From Pseudomonadota bacterium (GTDB lineage Bacteria; Pseudomonadota; Gammaproteobacteria; Steroidobacterales; JBCBZW01): a stretch of DNA of 42,946 bases. How positions within the stretch are numbered: position 1 is the stretch's first letter; the number at the start of each line of letters is the position of its first letter. The stretch covers positions 1 to 42,946 of the forward strand of contig JBCBZW010000036.1 of assembly GCA_039815145.1 (NCBI GenBank), in the 5' to 3' direction. A program made the position numbers and the translations under genes. This document shows, one piece after another, positions 1 to 7,268 of the stretch. The notes below the pieces were generated by a model. That model searched no databases and was not told the DNA's origin. It was given only the letters and a program-made list of their open reading frames with translations.

Positions 1-438
1 ACGGCCCTGGTCCTCGCCAATGTGCCCTTCTCCCTGGTGGGTGGCGTGGCGGCGGTGCTGCTCGATGGGAGCGTGCTCACCGTAGGCTCGATGGTGGGTT
101 TTGTGACGCTCTTCGGCATTACCGTGCGCAATTCGATCATGCTCCTCTCCCACTACCGCCACCTCGTGACCGAGGAGGGCGCCGAGTGGTCCCTGGAGAC
201 CGCGGTGCGGGGCGCGCAGGAACGATTGCCGTCGATCCTGGTCACTGCTCTGGTGACGGGCCTCGCGATGCTGCCCATCGCCATTGGCAGTGATAACCCC
301 GGGCGCGAGATAATGGGGCCCATGGCGGTGGTGATCATCGGCGGCTTGGTGTCGTCCACCTTGCTGAACCTGATCGTGCTGCCGGCCCTGGCCTTCCGCT
401 ACGGTGGCCTGGCGCGCTGGACAGCCGCTCGGGCGTGA
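1..438 (+). CDS. Heavy-metal efflux RND transporter (CusA/CzcA type), C-terminal fragment
   Basis: The reading frame is open from the first base, so this is the last ~145 residues of a larger inner-membrane pump. Visible features fit the final membrane segments of heavy-metal RND permeases: an N-V-P-F start, the segment GSMVGFVTLFGITVRNSIML with its following S-H-Y, the R-G-A-x-E-R-L helix, and a last helix running STLLNLIVLPAL. CusA/CzcA proteins export Cu, Ag, Zn, Co or Cd by proton antiport, together with a membrane-fusion protein and an outer-membrane channel that would lie before this window. The metal cannot be told because the substrate residues are upstream. The next gene starts 67 bases downstream on the same strand, so co-transcription is possible. 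An AcrB-type drug pump is less likely, given the GITVRNSIML stretch. Confidence 0.88.
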   Translation, partial: TALVLANVPFSLVGGVAAVLLDGSVLTVGSMVGFVTLFGITVRNSIMLLSHYRHLVTEEGAEWSLETAVRGAQERLPSILVTALVTGLAMLPIAIGSDNPGREIMGPMAVVIIGGLVSSTLLNLIVLPALAFRYGGLARWTAARA

Positions 439-505
439 GCCGCTGAGACGTAAGCGCCGGGCGGATACGTTCTTCTTCTTAACCTCGATCCGACGAGGAG
501 GATCT

Positions 506-1558
506 ATGGCGACCACGGCGTTTGCCCGCCTGATCACCGCGCTCTTCGCGTGGATCGCCGCCATCGGCCTCAGCGGCGCGGCGGCATGGGCGCAAGAGCC
601 GGAAGCCGCACCGAGCGACGAGTTGCCCGTCGTGCGCGTGGGGCTGCTGCGCTTCGGCACGGTGAACTGGGAACTCGACACCTTGCGCCACCACGGCTTC
701 GGGGAAGCCCGCGGCGTGCGCGTCGACACGGTGCCCCTGGCTTCCAAGAGCGCCCTGACCCTCGCTCTGCAGGCGGGTGAGATCGACCTGATGGTCGGGG
801 ATTGGCTGTGGGTGGTAGGTGAGCGCCAGCGCGGTGGAGAGTACTCCTTCGTCCCCTACTCCACGGCGGTCGGTAGCCTCATCGTGCGCGAAGGTGCCGG
901 CATCGAACGCCTGCGCGATCTGCGCGGACAGCGCGTGGGCATCTCGGGCGGTCCCAACGACAAGAACTGGATTCTCCTGCGCGCCTACGCGCGGCGCGCC
1001 CTGCGCGAGGACCTGCGGGGGGTCACCGATCAGATGTTCGCGCCACCGCCGCTGCTCAACGACCTACTCGAGCGCGGCCAGATCGACCTGGCGATCACCA
1101 ACTGGAACTACGCGGTGCGACTGCAGTCGCGCGGGTTCCGCGCGTTGGTGCGCGTGCAGGACGTGTTGCCGGAGCTCGGGATCGCCGAGCCGATCCCCCT
1201 CCTTGGGTGGGTGTTCCGCGAGGAGTGGGCGAGCGCGCACGCGGAAGACCTGAAGGCCTTCATCGAGGCAAGCTACGCGGCCAAGCGCTTGCTGGCCTCG
1301 TCCGACGAGGAATGGACGCGCCTACAGCCCAAGTTAGGCTTGGGTATCGTCGAAGCTCAGCTCGACGAGCTGCGCGAGGGGTACCGCGCAGGGATCCCCC
1401 GGCGCTTCGGCGAAGCGGAGCGGGCCGCCGTCGGGCGGGCGCTCGCGGTGCTCGTTGATGAGGCTGGCGCCCGCGCGCTCGGGCTCGAGTCTGACACGCT
1501 GCCGGAGGGCACCTTCTGGCAGGGCTTCGCCCTCGGCGAGGATACGGGTTCGCCGTAG
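506..1558 (+). CDS. ABC-type periplasmic substrate-binding protein (NitT/TauT-like)
   Basis: A 350-residue exported protein. The ATG at 506 is chosen because GAGGAGGAT lies just upstream and because it gives a clean signal peptide (hydrophobic residues ~8-28, cleavage likely after AWA, before QEP). The mature part resembles solute-binding proteins of the NMT1/TauA type: an early V-R-V-G-L-L-R-F-G-T strand, an A-L-Q-A-G-E-I-D-L-M segment, a domain-switch region (VGISGGPNDKNW), and a second-lobe D-L-A-I-T-N-W-N-Y stretch. Such proteins normally deliver a small organic ligand to an ABC permease, but no permease or ATPase lies next to it here. Related proteins sit beside PQQ-dependent alcohol dehydrogenase genes in other bacteria; nothing of that kind is in this window. 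The ligand is unknown. It may share a transcript with the RND gene upstream. Confidence 0.8.
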   Translation: MATTAFARLITALFAWIAAIGLSGAAAWAQEPEAAPSDELPVVRVGLLRFGTVNWELDTLRHHGFGEARGVRVDTVPLASKSALTLALQAGEIDLMVGDWLWVVGERQRGGEYSFVPYSTAVGSLIVREGAGIERLRDLRGQRVGISGGPNDKNWILLRAYARRALREDLRGVTDQMFAPPPLLNDLLERGQIDLAITNWNYAVRLQSRGFRALVRVQDVLPELGIAEPIPLLGWVFREEWASAHAEDLKAFIEASYAAKRLLASSDEEWTRLQPKLGLGIVEAQLDELREGYRAGIPRRFGEAERAAVGRALAVLVDEAGARALGLESDTLPEGTFWQGFALGEDTGSP

Positions 1559-1570
1559 CCGGTAAGGCCG

Positions 1571-2668
1571 CTAGGCGTCCGGCTCCAGGTAAGGGGCCGC
1601 CGCGTCGCTCATCGCGCGAAAGTCGTGCCCGACACCGTCTACCACCGTGAGGCGCCAACGCAAGGGCACCTGCTCGCGTTCGGCCAGGGCCTGCGCCATG
1701 CGAAAGAAGAACTGGCCTCGACTCAGGCGGTGTCGGCCTTGCTGATCGACCAGGGGCGAATGGAGTAGGGTGCCGCCGGCACCGTCGTGGTTGTCCTCGG
1801 CGCCGAGCAAGACGATGAGCTCTTTACTGAAGGAATCGAATAGTGTTGCCGGGGTCAGGCCGGTGCCGTCGAGGCCCACGGGAAGTGCCTGGTCGAAGCT
1901 CGGGAGCGTGTAGAACCCGGCATTGGCCGCGATCACGCGGCGAGCCTGCGATTGAGGTCGGCAGAGCACGAAGCGATGGGCGATCTGTGCGCCGGCGGAG
2001 TGTCCGAACACGTCGTAGTGGGTGGCGCTTGCCCCCGTGGCCTGCTTCAAGTGCTCGAAGATGCGGTCGAAGTCGGCGAACAGCCAGCGCGCCGGGTCGG
2101 GATTGCCGGCAAAGGCGATGTCCCCATCGTCGGCGATGTCGAGTACCTCGCCGCGACCCTCTCGCCGCGGTTGTACATCGGGAAACGAGAGGTCCTTGAT
2201 CAGGCCACCCATGTGGTACTCGGCGAAACCGTAGGTCTCGGCGGGGTACTCCAGGGCGGCGACCAGCTTGCCGCTGCTGCGCGCCATCGCGAGCCACACG
2301 TTGCGGTACTCGGCCGCATCCCGCCCACTGCCCGGCACCACCAGCAGTACTGGCGCATCCGCAGTGAAGCCGGGCGGTAGGTAGTAGTGGACCGTGATCG
2401 CGGCGCTCTCCTGGCCAGCGCCGCCCGGCAGGCGAAAGTGTCCCGCGCCCTGAGGTAATGCGGTCGGGGCCATGCCGAGGCGCTGCTCATGAATGGGCCT
2501 GAGCGTCATGTCGCATTCCGGGCATTGACCGGGGGCACTGAACTCGATCCCATCTGCCGCGCAGCCGCAGGGCGGGCACTCGAAGGACTCCTGCGCCACG
2601 CGGCGCGTGCCGCACGCGGCCACGCCCGCCAGGGCGAGGCTGGCGGCGAGTAGCTCTCGACGATTCAT
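1571..2668 (-). CDS. Lipoprotein alpha/beta hydrolase with N-terminal HMBD-like cysteine motif
   Basis: 365 residues from the ATG at 2668, which is preceded by GGAG; an upstream ATG at 2716 would overlap the preceding gene. The N-terminus MNRRELLAAS...GVAAC has a twin arginine and a plausible lipobox ending at Cys19, so it is probably an exported lipoprotein. Residues ~31-58 carry five cysteines (C31, C34, C36, C49, C52) and end in PGQCPECDMTLRP, closely matching the P-G-x-C-P-x-C-x-M-x-L-x-P half of the heavy-metal-binding domain found in CusB-like proteins. Residues ~90-365 look like an alpha/beta hydrolase: the G-H-S-A-G nucleophile elbow puts the serine near 224, an acidic residue may come from GAEDNHD (~290), and the histidine from GVGHDF (~348). 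It lies 10 bases after the GlxA-type regulator on the same strand, so the two form an operon. The substrate is unknown. Confidence 0.8.
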   Translation of the reverse strand: MNRRELLAASLALAGVAACGTRRVAQESFECPPCGCAADGIEFSAPGQCPECDMTLRPIHEQRLGMAPTALPQGAGHFRLPGGAGQESAAITVHYYLPPGFTADAPVLLVVPGSGRDAAEYRNVWLAMARSSGKLVAALEYPAETYGFAEYHMGGLIKDLSFPDVQPRREGRGEVLDIADDGDIAFAGNPDPARWLFADFDRIFEHLKQATGASATHYDVFGHSAGAQIAHRFVLCRPQSQARRVIAANAGFYTLPSFDQALPVGLDGTGLTPATLFDSFSKELIVLLGAEDNHDGAGGTLLHSPLVDQQGRHRLSRGQFFFRMAQALAEREQVPLRWRLTVVDGVGHDFRAMSDAAAPYLEPDA

Positions 2669-2678
2669 TCGGGGCTCC

Positions 2679-3650
2679 TTAGCCTGACGCGGACGTTCGC
2701 TTGAAGCGCGCGGCATGTTGGTGGGGGGTGCAGCCGAAGTGGCTGCGGAAGGCCTTGCGCAGGCCGTCTTCGCTGGCGAAGGCGGTCGCTCGCAGCACCT
2801 CGCTCATGGCGACGCCCTGTTCGAGCAACATGCGCGCGCGATCCAGGCGCAGGCGTTTCACGAACTGCGCCGGCGGGGTGCCGAAGGTGTCCTGGAAGCG
2901 TCGGGTGAACTGGCGCTCGCTGAGTCCAGCGCGTTCGGCGAGGCGACTCACCGGCAGCTCGATGTGCAGGTGCGTGGCCGCCCATGCGCACACCTCTCCG
3001 AGGCGATCGGTGGCGGCGAGCTGCATGCGCAGGGGATCGGAGTATTGGGCCTGGCTGCCCGGTCGGCGCAGGTACACCACCAGCTCCCGGGCGCTCGCGG
3101 CAGCGGCGTCGCGGCCGACGTCGGATTCGATCAGCTCCAGGGTGAGGTCGATTCCGGCCGTGACGCCGCCCGAGGAGCACATGCGGCCGTCGATCAGGAA
3201 CAGGGAGTTCGCATCCACCTCGATGGCGGGGTAGCGCTTTTGCAGCGCCTGCGCGTGGGCCCAGTGGGTTGCCACGCGCCGCCCGTCGAGCAAACCGGCC
3301 TCAGCCAAGGCGTAGGCGCCCGTGCACACGGAGGCGATGCGCTCGAACCGGTGCTCGTGACGTCCCAGCCAGCGGGCGAGGGCGAGCAAGGTGCGAGGCT
3401 CGCGTATCCCCACGCCGCCCGGCACGAGCAGCGTGTGCGCCTGCGGTGCTTCGGGCAGGTCACGGTCCGCCCAGAGCTTGAGGCCGGACTCGCAGACCAG
3501 GGGGTTCTCCCCGATGCCCCAGCTGGTAAGGGCGTAGGAGGGTGAGCCGTCGGCGCGGAAGGCGGCGGCGAAGGCTTCCCAGGGGCCGGCCACGTCGACG
3601 GCGTTGACCCCTGGGTAGAGCAAGGTGGCGATGGTGATGGGTGCTGACAT
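2679..3650 (-). CDS. GlxA-type AraC-family transcriptional regulator (DJ-1/PfpI + HTH)
   Basis: 323 residues with two recognisable parts. Residues ~5-185 form a DJ-1/PfpI (class I glutamine amidotransferase-like) domain with the A-S-V-C-T-G-A-Y nucleophile-loop sequence typical of GlxA regulators. Residues ~215-320 form the AraC/XylS double helix-turn-helix, with LAERAGLSERQFTRRFQDTF and the second-helix region ending F-R-S-H-F-G-C-T-P. The N-terminal domain presumably senses a metabolite; in these regulators it is not known to be an active enzyme. The lipoprotein hydrolase starts 10 bases after its stop and is the natural target. A tandem 9-bp repeat upstream (3701-3718) is a candidate binding site. 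The start codon lacks an obvious Shine-Dalgarno sequence but gives the expected DJ-1 N-terminus. Confidence 0.9.
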   Translation of the reverse strand: MSAPITIATLLYPGVNAVDVAGPWEAFAAAFRADGSPSYALTSWGIGENPLVCESGLKLWADRDLPEAPQAHTLLVPGGVGIREPRTLLALARWLGRHEHRFERIASVCTGAYALAEAGLLDGRRVATHWAHAQALQKRYPAIEVDANSLFLIDGRMCSSGGVTAGIDLTLELIESDVGRDAAAASARELVVYLRRPGSQAQYSDPLRMQLAATDRLGEVCAWAATHLHIELPVSRLAERAGLSERQFTRRFQDTFGTPPAQFVKRLRLDRARMLLEQGVAMSEVLRATAFASEDGLRKAFRSHFGCTPHQHAARFKRTSASG

Positions 3651-3700
3651 GAGGCCAGCATAGGGCGGATGCGGATGGCGGAAACGACGTTTTTCAGTCT

Positions 3701-3718
3701 ATTTAGGACATTTACGTC
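3701..3718 (-). promoter_or_regulatory. Tandem 9-bp direct repeat, candidate operator of the GlxA-type regulator
   Basis: Two adjacent 9-mers, ATTTAGGAC and ATTTACGTC, match at 7 of 9 positions and lie 51-68 bases before the regulator's start codon, in a locally AT-rich patch. AraC-family proteins usually bind direct repeats. The repeat is seen in the sequence; the binding role is inferred. Confidence 0.3.
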
Positions 3719-3786
3719 TGAGGCGAGCCCGACGGCTGCCGCAGGCTGACTCGAGCATCCACGCCCAAGTCAGCTCTCGGATATCT

Positions 3787-6234
3787 TCAAGGTTCTTTCT
3801 TGCGCAGCGAAGTTGGTGGGCTCTTTCGTATGATGGACGGCCTGCGGCGTTTCTCGAGCGGCGGACGTTCGCTGCGCCACGGGGCGCTGAGCTGCAGCGC
3901 GTGCGCCGGAATCTCTACGGTCACGTTGGCGCCCGCGATGCCGCTGGGCAGGTGTTCGTGCCCTGCTTTCACGGTGAAACCGAATGGACGCGCTAGCGTG
4001 AGCTCGGCAGTGCCATCTGCAGTGAGATTAGTTACCACAGTCGTTAGGTTCGTCGTCTCGCGGAACGGAAGCGTATAAACGCCAAGCTTTCCGAAATCGA
4101 GTGCGAGTTCGCCCTGCATTGCCACCTGCGGTGCCGCCCACACGCTATCGGCGCTGCTCGATGCCTCGAAATCCACGTCGGTCATCAGGGCGGCTTCGAA
4201 CGTCTTGAACGTCGCCACGGCGCGGACACCCGGGCGTAGGCGATCACCGGCCAACGTCACCTCAAACGGTGGTGGGTCGACGAGCCAGAGCATTTCCAGC
4301 ACAGCCCGAGGCATGGTCATCTGCCAGCGCCTACCCAGGCACTGCGCCATGGCCTCCGTGAGCTCCTCGAGCGCCTGGCCGGGTGCGGCCTCCGCCGGTG
4401 CGTCGATCGTGCGGTGTTGAAGCCCGGCGCTGGTGCGAATGAGCGTACGCAGGGGATAAGGTGCAGCGAAGAACTCATCGAGCGCTGCCTGACCTGGCGT
4501 TCGCGGAAACTGAATCTGCACGGTGCCATTCGGGGTCGGGGTGCCGGTCGCGGGCGTCCCGTCGGGCCAGTCCAGGCCGTACATCCGCGCGACCGCGATG
4601 GGTAGATCGCTGGGCGGATCGCCGAGGATGGCCGGGGGGCTACACATCTCCCCCTGTCCTTCGATGGTGAAACTGCCGCCATAACCGGTGTGCAGGTTGC
4701 TGCAGCTGCCCTGGACGCCGAACAGAAGGGCACCGTCACCAACCTCGAGCGGTTTTCGCGGCACGCCGGGATTCACCGGTGTGTTGGCGAACGCCGGCTT
4801 AGGCTCAATCGTGATCTTGCCAGACAGCGTCATGCTCTCGCCGCCCAGGGACCCGGCGCGAGCCCCTTCCAGCGAGATCCTACCGTGAGATGGGCCGTCG
4901 AAATCGACGGCGCGCGACAGATCAAAACGTTCTGGGCACAGGAGATCACCCGAAGGCTTTGCAACGCAGAATGACTGGCAGTCTGGATCAAGCGCATCGC
5001 AGCTGTCGCCCACGCCCTGACTGAGCGCGTCGGCGAGCGCTCCAAGCACGGCCTCGCTCACCGCGGCAAAGGCAGGTCCGTTCCCAAGACCGGCCTGTAC
5101 CGAGCAGATTTCAAGATCAGCCTGCGAGGCCTGCGCTGCGATGGAAACGTCATGCAGCAACCAATCGTCTGTGGCCTGATCGTCACGAAAGACGTCAACG
5201 ATGTTGATCACATCGACGTCGATATCGTTCGGGCAGACAGTTGCGCCTGCGGGTACCTGACCGCTCAGGTGAATATCGAGATACTCATCCGGCGGGTAGA
5301 TGCGCAATTCTGCGACCGGACCGGCCGTCAGGCGAAATCCTGGTATCGCATCGCATCCGGGGTCATCGTTGTCGTTCTGCTCACACCACACGCCGTCGCC
5401 GTCGAAATCCCGCTCGCAGCCGGCCCGCCTGGGGTTCGCTACACAGCCAAGTTCGCGGGCCATTTCTTCCCGGACATGCCGTTCTATGACGTCCTTCCCG
5501 AACCGAATCGACCAATCCTCACTAGAGAGCAAATTGCCTCGGTTCGGCAGCGTCAGGCCCGGGCCGCCGTTTTCAGCGTAAGGGCCATCGATCTCGAGCC
5601 GGATGAACAGCCCGAAACCGACCACGCCTATTGCCCATCGACTGAATCTCGCCCCTTCCGGCAGGAACCGTTCGATCAGTTCCATCGGAAGGTCGTAGCA
5701 CGGGATGTCGCCGAGTGCGCTGACAAGCGCAGGTGGGAGCTGGTCAGGCGCGATGCTCTTAAAGCTGCCGTATTCGACAGCATCCAGCGAGGCGCACAGG
5801 CTAGGCCTGGTATCGCCCTCGATCCGCCAGTTGTACTTCAACTCCACCGGCCAGGTGTCATAGAACGATGGGGCGGGGCTGAGGATATCGCTCGCGTCGC
5901 AATCGCGTGTCAGGCAGTCCGGTGGGCGCATGAAGAACTCCGCAGGGACCGACGTGCCGTTCCAGTCGGTGATGCCGGGTCGCCGCGGAATGTCGATGCG
6001 ATCCAACACGACCGGTGGGCTGTCCGGTTCGAATACGAACTCTTCAAGCGAGCAGATTTCCTGAACGTAGAAGTAGTCCCACAACAACTTCTCCAGAACT
6101 TCTGAATCGATGTGAATATCCACAATGCCGGTCTGGGCCATCGTGGACGTGGGCGTCCAGCAACCTACGAGGATTGAGAGAGCGCCAAGGACTATCGGGC
6201 GCCAGCACAGTGCATTTGCCATAGTGAACTCCAT
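3787..6234 (-). CDS. Large exported protein of unknown function (815 residues)
   Basis: I do not recognise this protein. Two ATGs compete: 6234, preceded by GGGAGGAA, and 6222, preceded by GGAG. Both give the same hydrophobic leader (roughly residues 10-25), which contains LSILVGC, a possible lipobox, and alternatively a signal-peptidase I site after MAQ. The mature protein is acidic and cysteine-containing, with no further membrane helix. One segment near residue 270-290 (D-F-D-G-D-G-V-W-C, then a run of Asn/Asp) resembles the Asp-rich calcium loops of extracellular proteins. Much of the rest reads as alternating short strands, as in secreted beta-rich proteins. The C-terminus is basic (RRRPSIIRKS). 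Its GC content looks lower by eye than that of its neighbours. It follows a multi-pass membrane protein by 15 bases on the same strand. A surface or periplasmic location is likely; no function can be assigned. Confidence 0.75.
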   Translation of the reverse strand: MEFTMANALCWRPIVLGALSILVGCWTPTSTMAQTGIVDIHIDSEVLEKLLWDYFYVQEICSLEEFVFEPDSPPVVLDRIDIPRRPGITDWNGTSVPAEFFMRPPDCLTRDCDASDILSPAPSFYDTWPVELKYNWRIEGDTRPSLCASLDAVEYGSFKSIAPDQLPPALVSALGDIPCYDLPMELIERFLPEGARFSRWAIGVVGFGLFIRLEIDGPYAENGGPGLTLPNRGNLLSSEDWSIRFGKDVIERHVREEMARELGCVANPRRAGCERDFDGDGVWCEQNDNDDPGCDAIPGFRLTAGPVAELRIYPPDEYLDIHLSGQVPAGATVCPNDIDVDVINIVDVFRDDQATDDWLLHDVSIAAQASQADLEICSVQAGLGNGPAFAAVSEAVLGALADALSQGVGDSCDALDPDCQSFCVAKPSGDLLCPERFDLSRAVDFDGPSHGRISLEGARAGSLGGESMTLSGKITIEPKPAFANTPVNPGVPRKPLEVGDGALLFGVQGSCSNLHTGYGGSFTIEGQGEMCSPPAILGDPPSDLPIAVARMYGLDWPDGTPATGTPTPNGTVQIQFPRTPGQAALDEFFAAPYPLRTLIRTSAGLQHRTIDAPAEAAPGQALEELTEAMAQCLGRRWQMTMPRAVLEMLWLVDPPPFEVTLAGDRLRPGVRAVATFKTFEAALMTDVDFEASSSADSVWAAPQVAMQGELALDFGKLGVYTLPFRETTNLTTVVTNLTADGTAELTLARPFGFTVKAGHEHLPSGIAGANVTVEIPAHALQLSAPWRSERPPLEKRRRPSIIRKSPPTSLRKKEP

Positions 6235-6249
6235 TGCCAGGTTCCTCCC

Positions 6250-7098
6250 TCAGGTTCCCGCGGCGGCTAACCGCTCCGCCGTCCGTGCGTCCTCGCTGCG
6301 GTGCGCGCGGTGCGGGCACCACCAGCCGATCGCCCCGGCAGCAAGGCCCAGGCCTAAGCCCATCGCTACTACCTGGCCGACCGGCAGCGCCGCGAACGCG
6401 TCCGCCAGGCGATCCCAGAGCGCCGTGGGCCCGAACCAGGCGTAGCCGACGTACATCAGCACCGAGCACCCGATGGCCAGGAGAAAGGGATCCGCCGGCT
6501 TACGTCGCTTGATATCGATAACCAGCAGCACGAGCAGCGCGAGGGTGGTCAGGCCCATCGCCGCATCGAGCGCCATGCCAAACTTGGCGAGTTCTTCAGG
6601 GGCTCTTATGGCGAAACCAGGCACGAAGTTGGCCAGCAGTCGCGCCAGCGATGGGCCGACAAGGGGGGTCAACGTCGCCAGCATGTAGCGCGCGTGGCGT
6701 TCCGGGTCGCGCCGGTGGCGTAGGGCCAGCCCGTAAAACAGGGCGAAGGCTAAGGTGGCTACCCAGTCGGCGACGGCGAGGTCGTGGCCGAACAGAAGAT
6801 TGAACGGCGAGTTCTCTCGCAGCAGAGTGACCTGCGTGACCAGCAGTCCGCCAGCCACCATGAGGGGGGCGAGCAGCACACTGGCTCGACCGAGCCAGGC
6901 GTGGAGGCGCCAATGACGATGATGGATGGACGCGCTTTGGCAAATCAGCAGCACGATCCAGGCGGTGGCCGTGATGCCGTGTAGATGGTGCGCCGCAGGC
7001 GCGTCGTCGAGCACCAGAAAGTAGGTCGGTGCGAAGGCGGCCAGGGTAATCACGAGGAAGGCGAGCACGAAGTAATGGGCATGGCGAAAGGGCAGCAC
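6250..7098 (-). CDS. Multi-pass membrane protein (DUF2306-like), histidine-rich
   Basis: 282 residues with about seven hydrophobic helices: near residues 10-30, 45-60, 72-92, 110-130, 140-160, 180-200, and two closer to the C-terminus. Conserved-looking polar positions sit in or next to the helices: H-H-L-H-G near residue 37, then H-H-R-H-W-R-L-H-A-W-L-G-R, and an R-H-R-R-D-P-E-R-H-A-R loop. This pattern of histidines flanking helices, together with L-H-x-x-L-G-R, resembles the DUF2306-type membrane proteins; the assignment is tentative. It is the first gene of a two-gene operon with the 815-residue exported protein (15-base gap). Heme or metal binding by the histidines is possible but only inferred. 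Confidence 0.7.
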   Translation of the reverse strand: MLPFRHAHYFVLAFLVITLAAFAPTYFLVLDDAPAAHHLHGITATAWIVLLICQSASIHHRHWRLHAWLGRASVLLAPLMVAGGLLVTQVTLLRENSPFNLLFGHDLAVADWVATLAFALFYGLALRHRRDPERHARYMLATLTPLVGPSLARLLANFVPGFAIRAPEELAKFGMALDAAMGLTTLALLVLLVIDIKRRKPADPFLLAIGCSVLMYVGYAWFGPTALWDRLADAFAALPVGQVVAMGLGLGLAAGAIGWWCPHRAHRSEDARTAERLAAAGT

Positions 7099-7180
7099 GT
7101 TGGCACCTCGATGAGCGATGTTCGAGGCAAATGCTTTGGTTTTACGGTGGCGCTCAGCAATGCCGGCGGGCGGTCATGGG

Positions 7181-7210
7181 CGCATCTGGCCGCGCTTGGC
7201 CGTGCCTGGC
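7181..7210. repeat. Three tandem 10-bp repeats between two divergent genes
   Basis: CGCATCTGGC, CGCGCTTGGC and CGTGCCTGGC follow each other without a gap, and a fourth partial copy (CGCATC) follows at 7211. Consensus: CGYRYYTGGC. The period is one helical turn, and the array lies 59-88 bases upstream of the HTH-TPR gene and ~85-110 bases upstream of the divergent membrane-protein gene, where an operator would be expected. The repeats are seen directly; the role is inferred. Confidence 0.5.
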
Positions 7211-7268
7211 CGCATCGGATCGCGGAGGCTGGGGTGCCTGAGGCGGTTGGCGTTCGCGAGGTTGCGCG

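Noticed and set aside
5152-6105. 317-codon open frame on the plus strand
   Set aside because: It lies wholly antisense to the 815-residue exported protein, which has a leader peptide and two good ribosome-binding sites. The antisense product shows no domain or signal; it is a GC-driven shadow.
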